Assembly (NCBI GenBank): GCA_016706405.1
Contig: JADJJT010000003.1
Location: forward strand, 248,001-312,000
Origin: Sphingobacteriales bacterium
GTDB taxonomy: Bacteria; Bacteroidota; Bacteroidia; Chitinophagales; UBA2359
Direction: 5' to 3'
DNA length: 64,000 nucleotides
A program made the position numbers and the translations under genes. Shown here piece by piece: positions 19,027 to 28,202 of this stretch. Within the stretch, counting starts at the first letter, position 1; each line of letters starts with the position of its first letter. The notes beneath the pieces were generated by a model. The model was given only the letters and a program-made list of their open reading frames with translations, was not told where the DNA came from and did not search any database.

Positions 19027-20874
19027 ATGAGTAAAAATCAAATATATGTTGTAATTTTTTTAATAAGCACAGCTATGCTGGGGCTAATTGTATTGCAGTT
19101 TTGGTGGATTAAAGAAGCCATTGCCGTGAAAGAAGACCAGTTTAACTTATCGGTACGGAAAGCCCTAAGTGACGTTGCTTATGCCATTCAAAAGTATGAA
19201 ACCGCACAAACAATCAGTCAATTTCCGGAGGGCAAAGCCAGGCCTGTATTACATTATCAAATTCAAATTGCCCCCGAAGCCTTTGATGCAACCAAAAAAA
19301 TTGGGATTAAGCCCGATACGCTTAACTATAAAAGTTCAAACGGCCTAAGCATTGCCGAAGTAGTAAACAACAGCCCAGCGCATATTGCTGGCTTACGCCC
19401 CGGCGACATAATTATTGGCATTAATGGCGTTAAAGTTAACAACGCAATTATTTTTGCCACTTATTTAAACGAAAATGCAGGTAAAACACCTTTAATAATA
19501 GATTTTTTACGCCCCTTTGGAAATGGAACTCCCGACCTAAATTTAATATCCGGAGGATTAGATAGCCAACAAAAACCATCTACCCACCAGCATCAGCAAA
19601 TAACCACGCTAGGCAGTGGCTTTGTACAATCGAAAGTAATACCCAAGCAGCCCGGCAACAATAAGCAACCCATCGAAGAGCAACTAAATACCATGCTGGT
19701 TGACAGCGTAAAAGGCCATGATCTTCTTAGACCTACAGACAATAACAAGCAAATATTAGTTGAAATGCTTCATGTTGAAATGTACGCCGAAGAAAAAAAC
19801 CGCACAACCCCTTTGCAAAAACGCATTGACCCCGAGATTTTAGAACTTTACCTAAAAAACTACATGGAAGATGCAGGTATCAACACGGCATACGAGTATT
19901 GTGTGTTAAACCCAAACGAAGTTGTAGAGTATGGTAATTGCGAACCATCGGAAAAACTGCTGAACAGCAAATTCAGAACTGCGCTTTACCGCGATATGAC
20001 CGCTAACAAAGCAGGCGAATTATTAGTTGATTTTCCGGATTCAAAAAAAGAAATATTTGGTGCATCTTTTAAAATGTTAGGCTCGTCCTTAACATTCAAT
20101 TTGGTTATTATATTAATGTTTGCTTATGTAATTCAAACAATTATCCGGCAAAAAAAATTGTCTGACATGAAAACCGATTTCATTAACAACATGACCCACG
20201 AGCTAAAAACGCCAATTGCCACCATTCAAATTGCCTGCGAAATGCTAACAGACAACCAAGTTAAAAAAGATAATCAAACCGTAAACCGCTTTGCACATAT
20301 TATTAAAGACGAAAATACCCGCCTGCAAAACCACGTTGAACAAGTACTGCAATACGCAAAATTAGAAAAAGGAAATTTTAAACTGAAATTAGAAGAAATT
20401 GAACTGCACGACCTTATTGAAGAGGTTGCCCATACCGCCCTATTGCGCATTGACAGTGCAAAAGGCGAACTTGATTACCAACTTAACGCCAAACAAAGCA
20501 AAATAACAGGCGATAAATTACATTTAACCAATGTTTTTCATAATTTATTAGACAATGCTATTAAATATTGTAAAGACCGCCCCATAATAAATATAAACAC
20601 CGAAAGTAACACCGATTATTTAATAATTCATATTAAAGACGAAGGAATAGGCATGAGCAAAGAAGCGGCAAACCGTATATTTGATAAATTTTACCGTGTT
20701 CCTACCGGAAACATCCACAACGTAAAAGGTTTTGGGCTTGGGCTGAGCTATGTTAAACTAATTGTTGAAGCACATGGTGGCAAAGTTAATGCCGTCAGCA
20801 AATTGGGTAAAGGTACCACCATGACAGTTTATTTGCCCCTAACTAACAGTCCGCTAACACCAACTAACGCCTAA
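19027..20874 (+). CDS. Two-component sensor histidine kinase with extracytoplasmic PDZ domain
   Basis: A membrane kinase of 615 residues from ATG 19027. An in-frame TTG at 18931 would add 32 polar residues ahead of the first TM helix and is less likely. The order is: TM1 (VVIFLISTAMLGLIVLQFWW), a periplasmic region with a PDZ domain (GIKPDTLNYKSS, IAEVVNNSPAHIAGLRPGDIIIGING), TM2 (TFNLVIILMFAYVIQTII), then HisKA with the H-box FINNMTHELKTPIA and an HATPase domain with N-box NVFHNLLDNAIKYC, G1 IKDEGIGMS and G2 GFGLGLSYVK. A PDZ domain in the sensor region is unusual and suggests sensing of C-termini of misfolded or exported proteins (inference). The response regulator lies 113 bp downstream; a PDZ-repeat secreted protein is divergent. 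Confidence 0.93.
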   Translation: MSKNQIYVVIFLISTAMLGLIVLQFWWIKEAIAVKEDQFNLSVRKALSDVAYAIQKYETAQTISQFPEGKARPVLHYQIQIAPEAFDATKKIGIKPDTLNYKSSNGLSIAEVVNNSPAHIAGLRPGDIIIGINGVKVNNAIIFATYLNENAGKTPLIIDFLRPFGNGTPDLNLISGGLDSQQKPSTHQHQQITTLGSGFVQSKVIPKQPGNNKQPIEEQLNTMLVDSVKGHDLLRPTDNNKQILVEMLHVEMYAEEKNRTTPLQKRIDPEILELYLKNYMEDAGINTAYEYCVLNPNEVVEYGNCEPSEKLLNSKFRTALYRDMTANKAGELLVDFPDSKKEIFGASFKMLGSSLTFNLVIILMFAYVIQTIIRQKKLSDMKTDFINNMTHELKTPIATIQIACEMLTDNQVKKDNQTVNRFAHIIKDENTRLQNHVEQVLQYAKLEKGNFKLKLEEIELHDLIEEVAHTALLRIDSAKGELDYQLNAKQSKITGDKLHLTNVFHNLLDNAIKYCKDRPIININTESNTDYLIIHIKDEGIGMSKEAANRIFDKFYRVPTGNIHNVKGFGLGLSYVKLIVEAHGGKVNAVSKLGKGTTMTVYLPLTNSPLTPTNA

Positions 20875-20987
20875 ACTTTTGACCTTAAATAAAAATAATA
20901 TTTCCGGATATTTTTATAAAAATTTAATTTCCGGAAACAACAAACAAGATTATTATATAATATTTAATTAAACAACATTTATAAACA

Positions 20988-21680
20988 ATGAAAACTACCA
21001 GTATTTTGTTAGTCGAAGACGACCTAAACCTTGGCGATATTTTAAAAGAATACCTTAGTGTTAAAGGCTTCGACACCACACTTTGCCGCAACGGGCAAGA
21101 AGGTTATGACACATACAAATCAAAAAAGTTTGATCTTTGTATTTTAGACGTGATGATGCCCGTCATGGACGGTTTTACTCTGGCACATAAAATTCGCACA
21201 GAAGATGAAGACACCCCCATCGTGTTTTTAACTGCAAAAGCCCTAAAAGACGACAAAATTGAAGGCTTTAAAGTTGGCGGAGACGATTATTTAACAAAAC
21301 CCTTTAGCATGGAAGAGCTGATGCTTCGCATTAATGCCATATTGCGCCGCACCAAAACCCCCACCGACCGCAACGAAGACGGCAGCCTTAGTATTGGCAA
21401 ATATACGTTTAACCCCTTGCTGCAAATCCTTGAAATTGGGCAAGGCCAAAACCATCGCCTAACTACAAAAGAAGCACTTTTGCTAAAATTACTTATTGAA
21501 CACAAAAACCGTGTATTAGCCCGCGACTATGCACTTAAAACAATTTGGGGCGACGACAACTATTTTAATGGCCGGAGCATGGATGTTTTTATAACCAAAC
21601 TGCGAAAATACCTTAAAGACGATGCGAACGTTGAAATTATGAACGTACATGGGCAAGGCTATAAATTAATTGACATGTAA
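20988..21680 (+). CDS. OmpR/PhoB-family response regulator
   Basis: A 230-residue DNA-binding response regulator. The receiver (residues 1-120) has the acidic pocket EDD at 10-12, the phospho-acceptor Asp54 in CILDVMMPVMDG, Thr/Lys in VFLTAKA, and DDYLTKPF. The C-terminal winged helix (about 130-230) has the typical LTTKEALLLKLL and GRSMDVFITKLRKYL recognition region. It is almost certainly the partner of the PDZ kinase immediately upstream. Two TCCGGA sites lie in the 113-bp gap. A strong stem-loop terminator follows at 21783. Confidence 0.95.
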   Translation: MKTTSILLVEDDLNLGDILKEYLSVKGFDTTLCRNGQEGYDTYKSKKFDLCILDVMMPVMDGFTLAHKIRTEDEDTPIVFLTAKALKDDKIEGFKVGGDDYLTKPFSMEELMLRINAILRRTKTPTDRNEDGSLSIGKYTFNPLLQILEIGQGQNHRLTTKEALLLKLLIEHKNRVLARDYALKTIWGDDNYFNGRSMDVFITKLRKYLKDDANVEIMNVHGQGYKLIDM

Positions 21681-21782
21681 CAAAAGGTATTAAATTAAAT
21701 AATTGACCTATTTAATTTATCCGGAAAAATAGAGAAAAGTAAGTTATAAAATACAATTATAAATTCCGGATAATTATAATTA

Positions 21783-21826
21783 AAAAACCGGCAGTGTCTT
21801 GTTAAAACAAAACTTTGCCGGTTTTT
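21783..21826. terminator. Bidirectional rho-independent terminator between convergent genes
   Basis: A perfect stem AAAACCGGCA / TGCCGGTTTT with A-rich and T-rich flanks lies between the response regulator and the DUF1501 gene, which converge here. It should terminate both transcripts. Confidence 0.85.
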
Positions 21827-21921
21827 CCGTTATCAAATCGCCAAAAATATTTATTACAAAAGCAATAATTGAAGCGTGTTTATTTTAAAATAGCAGGTTA
21901 TCCACATTTCAAATTTGGTAA

Positions 21922-23574
21922 TTAAAACGGGTAAATCATTTTTCGTTCGTAGCGTTTTCCGGCCACTTCTAATCGGTAAACATAAGTACCCGCGGGCAGG
22001 CCATGATTAGTACGGTTAAAATTAAATTTATAGGCACCAGGCTCTTTAACTTCGTTGACCAAGGTTACCAAAGGCTGTCCGGCTGTATTTAATATTTGAA
22101 GTCGCACATTACTTTTAGCTAAAATGGCGTATTTAATTTCAATGGCATTACCACTTGATGCCGGATTATGGCCATATAAAACCGCATAGCCATTAGTACC
22201 AACCGAAGGTGTACAAGCTGGCAATAAATTAGGCACAATGCTAAAGTTTTGCCTAAAAATATAGTCCACCCAAACAGGGTCTAAACAAAACCAGTTTTTA
22301 AGCACGGTAACATACATTGACCTAAAATCAGTTGTAAAAATAGGCTCGTCGTATTCGTTAAGGTCATCGGCATCAATGCTGGCAAAACTACCTTTTAAAC
22401 CACCAATAACTTCCGGACCAAAAAACATCATAGGTGCACAAGTGGCATGGTCAGTACCTAAACTGCCATTTTCGGCACGGGTACGTCCAAACTCCGATAT
22501 TGTCATCACCAAAGTATTTTGTTTGGCGGTTGGGTCTTGGTCAAGGTCAGTCATAAAAGCGCTAACAGCCGAGCCAATATTATTTAACAAAGTATCGTGC
22601 CATCCTTCCTGGTCGCTATGCGTATCGAAGCCTCCAATATGTACTAAAAATATTTTTGTACCTAAATGGCCTTTAATCATCCGGGCAATAATGGCCAATT
22701 GGTCGGCTAAGTAATTATCGTCGGGGTAAACTGCCGTATTTGACGAGCTTTCCCACGCATTTTTTATACTCTCGGCGTATCGTATGCACGAGTTTGAAAG
22801 TTGGCGCATAAACATTTGTTCTGTGCCATAAGCACAATCGGCAGTTAGCTCAAAAGTGTCAAAAACTTCGCCGTTTTCGGCAATCCGGTAAAATTCAACG
22901 GGGTCATATACGGCCAGGGCAAGGTTAGCCGCTTTCGTTTGAAACATTAAATTAGCAGTATTTCCAATTTCGAGTGCTGGTGGCACTAATGGCGGTGCAT
23001 CAAAAAACGAAGGAAATTCTTGCTCGAAATAGCGGCCAAGCCATCCGGTTTCCCAAATATCATCCGAAGGGCTGCCCGCATACCATATATTATACGACTC
23101 AAAATGCGAATAGTTAGGCTCGGGGTAACCTACCGAGTGCACAACCGCCATATCGCCCGCATTCCATAGTGGCATTAAATCGCTCATGGCATTATGAAGA
23201 CCAAATTGGGCATCTAAAGCCGACAATCCGGACTCGGGAATGGCAATAGTAGGCCGGATATTATAATACGTCGAATTAAAGCGTGGAATAACCATATTTA
23301 GGCCGTCATTGCCCCCTTCGAGGCGTATAATCACCAATTTGCGGTCGGTTTCGAGTGTACTAAGCATATTTAATAAACTGGTACCGCCTAAGGCTTTTAA
23401 AGGGTTGCCACCAACGGCAAACGCAGCACCTACTGATGCCAAACCCAAGGAGCTAATAAAGTTGCGCCTCGACCACATGGCATGGTCGCATGTATGCGCG
23501 TGGGCATTGTTAATGGTTTGCCCCTCTCTTTTAATAATTTGGTTTATTTTATTTTTGATATAATTTTTACTCAT
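21922..23574 (-). CDS. DUF1501 protein with twin-arginine-like leader and T9SS C-terminus
   Basis: The 550-residue protein is of the DUF1501 family (sulfatase/alkaline phosphatase-like fold). Its N-terminal leader has a twin-arginine motif and hydrophobic stretch (WSRRNFISSLGLASVGAAFAVGG, residues 34-56). Family motifs include VIIRLEGGNDGLNMVIP, HSVGYPEPNYSHFESYNIW, HIGGFDTHSDQEGWHDTLL, and TISEFGRTRAENGSLGTDHA. Residues 465-550 are a FlgD-like T9SS type A domain (VRLQILNTAGQPL, AGTYVYRLEVAGKRYERKM). The biochemical role of DUF1501 is unknown. It lies 127 bp downstream of the DUF1800 gene on the same strand; the two families are regularly encoded together. Confidence 0.92.
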   Translation of the reverse strand: MSKNYIKNKINQIIKREGQTINNAHAHTCDHAMWSRRNFISSLGLASVGAAFAVGGNPLKALGGTSLLNMLSTLETDRKLVIIRLEGGNDGLNMVIPRFNSTYYNIRPTIAIPESGLSALDAQFGLHNAMSDLMPLWNAGDMAVVHSVGYPEPNYSHFESYNIWYAGSPSDDIWETGWLGRYFEQEFPSFFDAPPLVPPALEIGNTANLMFQTKAANLALAVYDPVEFYRIAENGEVFDTFELTADCAYGTEQMFMRQLSNSCIRYAESIKNAWESSSNTAVYPDDNYLADQLAIIARMIKGHLGTKIFLVHIGGFDTHSDQEGWHDTLLNNIGSAVSAFMTDLDQDPTAKQNTLVMTISEFGRTRAENGSLGTDHATCAPMMFFGPEVIGGLKGSFASIDADDLNEYDEPIFTTDFRSMYVTVLKNWFCLDPVWVDYIFRQNFSIVPNLLPACTPSVGTNGYAVLYGHNPASSGNAIEIKYAILAKSNVRLQILNTAGQPLVTLVNEVKEPGAYKFNFNRTNHGLPAGTYVYRLEVAGKRYERKMIYPF

Positions 23575-23701
23575 ACGGCAAAAGTTTTTTATTGTTAACC
23601 GTCAGAAAAACAAGCAAATTAATATTAATTTACAAGGAACGGTAAAATGGAAAAGGTTTAGTTATGCAGTGGAAAAGAACAGGGAAGTGGAAAAATTGTT
23701 G

Positions 23702-25177
23702 TTAGGCCAAATTAAACTCGGGCATTTGAACAATATACATTAATAATTGCCTGATTTGGGTTTTAGCTGTTGCGTAGTCTAAACTCCAAGTACCATCGGT
23801 ATAGTAATTTTCCGGAATTTCGCCCTTAAATACTGCAGTAGCGGCATCGTATTCAATTTGGCGGGGTAAGCCATTTGGGGTAAAAAAATCAATAAGTGCT
23901 TGCGTTATTATGGCCGGATTTTTTGAGTTATTGGTAAGGCCTTTAGCTAAGTTTATTAAATTTGTTTGCCCTTGGTCGTTTGTGTACCAAACAGTATTGC
24001 CGCCATTTTCCCAGCGTTTGCTTAGGCTGTATTGGGTAAGCCATGTGTGGTGCCCCTTCCAGCCGGCAACGTTGGGTGGCTCAAGTAATGTTTGCGAGTT
24101 GTCGGCTGCAAAATAAAATAAAGTGTTTAGTGCATCTTCCATATCATCGTAAGTAAGTTGACCACTATTTATCAAGCCCACCCACATATCAATTGGACTT
24201 TTAATTTGAGTTCCAACTGCCTTGTCGTCAAAAAAGTGTTCGCTTTTAAGCAGTTGCCGTAAAACAGGTGCAAGTTCAAAATTATTATTTTTAAAGGTGG
24301 TTACCATTTGGTTAATAATATCTTGGTTAGGGTCAACGTAAACAAAATGTTTGTACAATTTTTTGCAAATAAACTGCGCTACCTCGTCTGCTCTTTGGGT
24401 AAAAATTAGGTTATGAACATCATCGTAATCCCATGCTCCGGTTTGGCCAAAAATAGTTTTAGTGCCGCTATCCCATTCCGAGACATCAAAGCGCAAATCG
24501 TCGTTGGCGTAATATTCACAGCCGTCGTAAGTTGCGCCCGTCCAGCCCGAAATAGCGCGGGCAACATTCCAAATATCATTTTCGTCATAGCCATTATCAA
24601 CGCCCATGGTAAAAAGTTCCATTAGTTCGCGGGCATAGTTTTCGTTTAAGCCACCGTCCACATTTACGTTGTTGTTTAAATACAATAACATAGCAGGACA
24701 TTTGCCGATGGCAATAGTAAAATTTTTAAAATTGCCTAACGCGTGCAGTTGTAAAGTTTTGTAGTAACTAAATAAATAAGCCGAACATCTATACGACCAA
24801 AATCCGGTTACAAAATGGTTGTGCCAAAAAAGCATCATTTTTTCGCGCAATCCATTATCCAACATTCCCTGCAACCAGGTACGAACCATTTCTAACATGT
24901 GGTCATACGATTCCTGGTCGTAATCGGTATAGTCATCAACTGGCACTCTGCTCCAATCATACCAAACAGGGGGTGGTGTTGGTGGCAGAGCAATGGCAGC
25001 ATCAATTAGCTCGTCAACTAATTGCGAAGGCGTTTTGTTTAAAGCGGTTTGAATTTGGCTGAGAGTAGCTCCAAAACCAGCCCGCCGATATAAATGGGCT
25101 ATACGTCGGGCATCCCAAGGCATATCGGGGCTGGGTATATATGGCAATAAAGTGCCACCTATGCATTCGATCGGCAT
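23702..25177 (-). CDS. DUF1800 family protein
   Basis: A 491-residue member of DUF1800, a family of unknown biochemical role that almost always neighbours DUF1501. Typical motifs are AHLYRRAGFGATLSQI (residues 27-42), EKMMLFWHNHFVTG, NENYARELMELFTMGVDNGYDENDI, SGWTGA, and LFKSEHFFDD-like and LEPPNVAGWKGHHTWL blocks. No clear signal peptide is seen. It is the first gene of the DUF1800-DUF1501 pair and is divergent from the adhesin/dockerin-like gene at 25529. Confidence 0.92.
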   Translation of the reverse strand: MPIECIGGTLLPYIPSPDMPWDARRIAHLYRRAGFGATLSQIQTALNKTPSQLVDELIDAAIALPPTPPPVWYDWSRVPVDDYTDYDQESYDHMLEMVRTWLQGMLDNGLREKMMLFWHNHFVTGFWSYRCSAYLFSYYKTLQLHALGNFKNFTIAIGKCPAMLLYLNNNVNVDGGLNENYARELMELFTMGVDNGYDENDIWNVARAISGWTGATYDGCEYYANDDLRFDVSEWDSGTKTIFGQTGAWDYDDVHNLIFTQRADEVAQFICKKLYKHFVYVDPNQDIINQMVTTFKNNNFELAPVLRQLLKSEHFFDDKAVGTQIKSPIDMWVGLINSGQLTYDDMEDALNTLFYFAADNSQTLLEPPNVAGWKGHHTWLTQYSLSKRWENGGNTVWYTNDQGQTNLINLAKGLTNNSKNPAIITQALIDFFTPNGLPRQIEYDAATAVFKGEIPENYYTDGTWSLDYATAKTQIRQLLMYIVQMPEFNLA

Positions 25178-25528
25178 AAATAAATAAATTTTAAGTTAAG
25201 AAGTTTATAAATAGTTTTGGTAAAAAATACACTTTCAAACTTGTGTGCGCTTTATAAAAAAATATAAATTTTACTCAAACATTTAAATTAATTTTGGCCA
25301 AAAGTAAGCCCTTTTTGTAAAATTTTTAAGTTTTATAGAATATTTTTGAAAAAAAAATTTCAATTTTGCCGTTGTAATTCAACCAAGTCGTTTTTATGCC
25401 AAAAAATCATGATATTTTAGGGCAAAATCTTTCTACATTGGTTGATTTTTAAATGTGTGCGCTTTTTTATTTATTATTATTTCAATCTTGTTTTTTCGAG
25501 AAGTTTTTAAACCATCATCTATCTTCAA
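25178..25528. other. AT-rich divergent intergenic region with a 12-bp direct repeat
   Basis: This 351-bp region separates the DUF1800 gene from the frameshifted adhesin gene and should hold both promoters. No credible ORF is seen. The sequence TGTGTGCGCTTT occurs twice in direct orientation, at 25242-25253 and 25454-25465. No strong TTTG-N19/20-TAnnTTTG pair was found. Confidence 0.5.
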
Positions 25529-27969
25529 ATGAAAATATTACTACATAATTACCGCTTTTGGTTACTGGTATTTAGCCTGACCTTAAGTTTTCTTCCGGCT
25601 ACTTATTTATCAGCTCAATCCACTTTATTAACGCAAAATTTTAATGCCTGCAGTTTGCCCTCCGGCTGGTCTCATGAGTATTTAGCCGGAAGTCAGCCGT
25701 TTTTATTCGTCATTTCAAACAACCCCAATGCTGCAGGTGGCCCCAGTATTGACGGTACTTGCATGGCTATTTTTGACGACGATATATTGGGCAATGCAGT
25801 TCAGCCCTTAACAACCCGTTTAGTTTCGCCGGCTTTTGATGCGACAACCAAAGCCAATATTGTTTTTAATGTTGATGTGCATTTTAGAACTTGGGGCGAT
25901 AGCTATTTCCGGATATTGGTATGGGATGGCGAAGCGTGGCAAACCATCAAAAATTATATCGGTCAAGATTATTCGGGCCCTATGTTTTCAGATTTTGTGC
26001 ACGAAACATTTAACCTTTCGGCCTACCGCAATGCAGCTATGAAAATTGCTTTTGAATACAGCGATGCCAATGATTGGGCATGGTGGGCTGGGTTCGATAA
26101 TGTTGTTGTAACCGGAGATGGCACCCTTAACGATATATGCGCTAACGCAACAACGGTACCTGTAGATGGCACCTGTATAACACAGTCGAATACCAATACC
26201 GTTTTTACGGACCACAAAATGCCTGCGCAAGTTCGCAAAAATCGGCTTTATGGTATAAATTTGTTGCCCCCGCCGGCGGCAACGTTACCCTTAAAACCAA
26301 CGCTACTTTTAACGATGTTATATCGGTTTATTCGGGCAATTGCAACAGTTTAACTGCAATTTCATGCAAAAACGATTACACCTATGGTTTCGAGGGCGAA
26401 ATGGCTTATTTAACCGGATTATCGGCAGGGCAAACCTATTTTGTGCGTGTAGGCGCATCGGTAGGAACCTGGGGTAGTCGTTACGGCGATGTCTGTTTAT
26501 CAATTACGCAGGGAAATTCCCTTCCAGCAACGCCGGGCAACGATGCCTGCGCTAACGCAACAACCTTAACATCCGGAAGTAGCTGTATTGAGGGCAACAA
26601 TTTGTTTGCCGTCATGGACGGGCCTGCCCCACTGCGCAATACTCGTTCGGCACATAGTATTTGGTATAAATTTACCCCCCCAGCCGGTGGCAAAGTTCAA
26701 ATAACTACAAATGCCAATTTTGCCGAGGTTCTTTCGGTTTTAAATGGCACGTGTTCGGGTTTTTCTGAGGTGGCAAGCACAGAAAATGGCGAAACGCTAT
26801 TAGTAACCGGCTTAAATACTAATTTAACATATTATATTCAGGTTGCCGGCATTTTTTCTTCTGTTGATGGCCAAATATGTATTGCAATAAATACACCACC
26901 ACCAGCCCCCGAAAACGATTTATGCGCCAATGCAATTCTTTTAACGCTAAATGACCCATGTATAAGTGGTAGTACAAATGGGGCCAGTTACGAAACTACC
27001 GGTCTGTATAATAGCTGTACCATGTATCCGGCAAATTCAATTTGGTATAAATTTATAGCTCCGGCATCCGGAAAAGTATATTTACAAACCAACGGCGATT
27101 TTCCGCATATCATAACCTTATTTACCGGAACTTGTGGCAATTTTACTGAGTACATGTGCTTCGACAACCCCTCATCGTGCAGTATAGGTGAATTAATAAG
27201 TGTTCAGCCAAGTACTATTTATTATGTTCAAATAGTTACCAATAAAAATACACCCAGCGTTAATACCGGAGATGTTTGCGTTGCTGTAACCGATGCCACT
27301 GCCGTTCCGGTTAAAGTTAAAATTAAAGCTTACTTGCAAGGTGCCTACCAATCGGCGGGCAATATGACTACTTTATTACAAGATTATGGCTTAGTGCCCA
27401 CCTCGCAACCTTATAATACAGCCCCTTGGTTTTTCATGGGCAATACTTGTACCGACTATGTTCAGGCAAACGGCGTTGACTGGGTTTTGATTGAACTTTT
27501 AGACCAAAATACGCATCAAATTGTAGCCCGCAAGGCGGCCATCTTACTTAATAATGGTACAATTGTGGACCCCAACCGCACCGATGGTATAAACTTTTAC
27601 GACATAGCCGAAAATACGCCCTATTATATTGTGGTGCGGCATCGCAACCATTTGGCAGTTGTTAGCAGTGTGCCTGTATCCTTCCCCAATGCCGTACCTT
27701 ATAATTTTGGCGGTGGTGCAAGCTATGTTTTAGGGGGGGCAAACCAAATTGTTATGTCAAACGATGGTGTAAGTATGCTAATTGCCGGCGATAACAACGC
27801 CGATGGCATCATTACAGTTGCCGACTTCAATATTTACGCAGCCGATGCCTCAAAAATCAACCAATACCTGCCCGCCGACATAAACCTCGACAAAAATGTT
27901 ACAGTCTCAGACTTTAACACCTACCAGCCCAATGCCAGTAAAATTGGTCACCCTTGGATTCATTATTAA
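25529..27969 (+). pseudogene. Secreted adhesin/PPC-repeat/dockerin-like protein split by a one-base frameshift
   Basis: Two adjacent frames encode one protein. The first, 25529-26353, has a signal peptide (LSFLPATYLSAQ) and a MAM/cleaved-adhesin-like sandwich (FNACSLPSGWSHEY, WWAGFDNVVVTGDG), then enters a repeat beginning NDICANATTV. After 26219 the similarity continues in the next frame as NACASSQKSALWYKFVAPAGG, matching the later repeats (SIWYKFTPPAGGK, SIWYKFIAPASGK). One extra A in the run at 26216-26219 would restore one frame of about 813 residues. The end has two EF-hand/dockerin-like repeats (GDNNADGIITVADFN, DINLDKNVTVSDFN). If the lesion is real, the first product stops inside the first PPC-like repeat. 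A homopolymer assembly error is an equal possibility. Confidence 0.85.
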
Positions 27970-28086
27970 AAACTTAAAAAAAGTTTTTAGTTCATTTCCG
28001 GAACTTTTAGCTTGGTTTTATAGTTTACTTGATTGGGCTTAGTTAATCTGTTGAGTTTAGCAAGTCGTTTTTCATAATTTTTTTAT

Positions 28087-28125
28087 GGCATTATTGGTCG
28101 GAGCCGGCCAATAATGCCTTTTTTT
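28087..28125 (+). terminator. Rho-independent terminator after the adhesin/dockerin-like gene
   Basis: A perfect 11-bp stem GGCATTATTGG / CCAATAATGCC with a 10-nt loop is followed by seven T. It separates the adhesin locus from the ABC exporter genes at 28203. Confidence 0.9.
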
Positions 28126-28202
28126 GGGCTTACCCCTACCCTACCTAATATTATCCACCACTTAAACATATTTTTATAACCAAACACCTACACTTAACTA
28201 CA

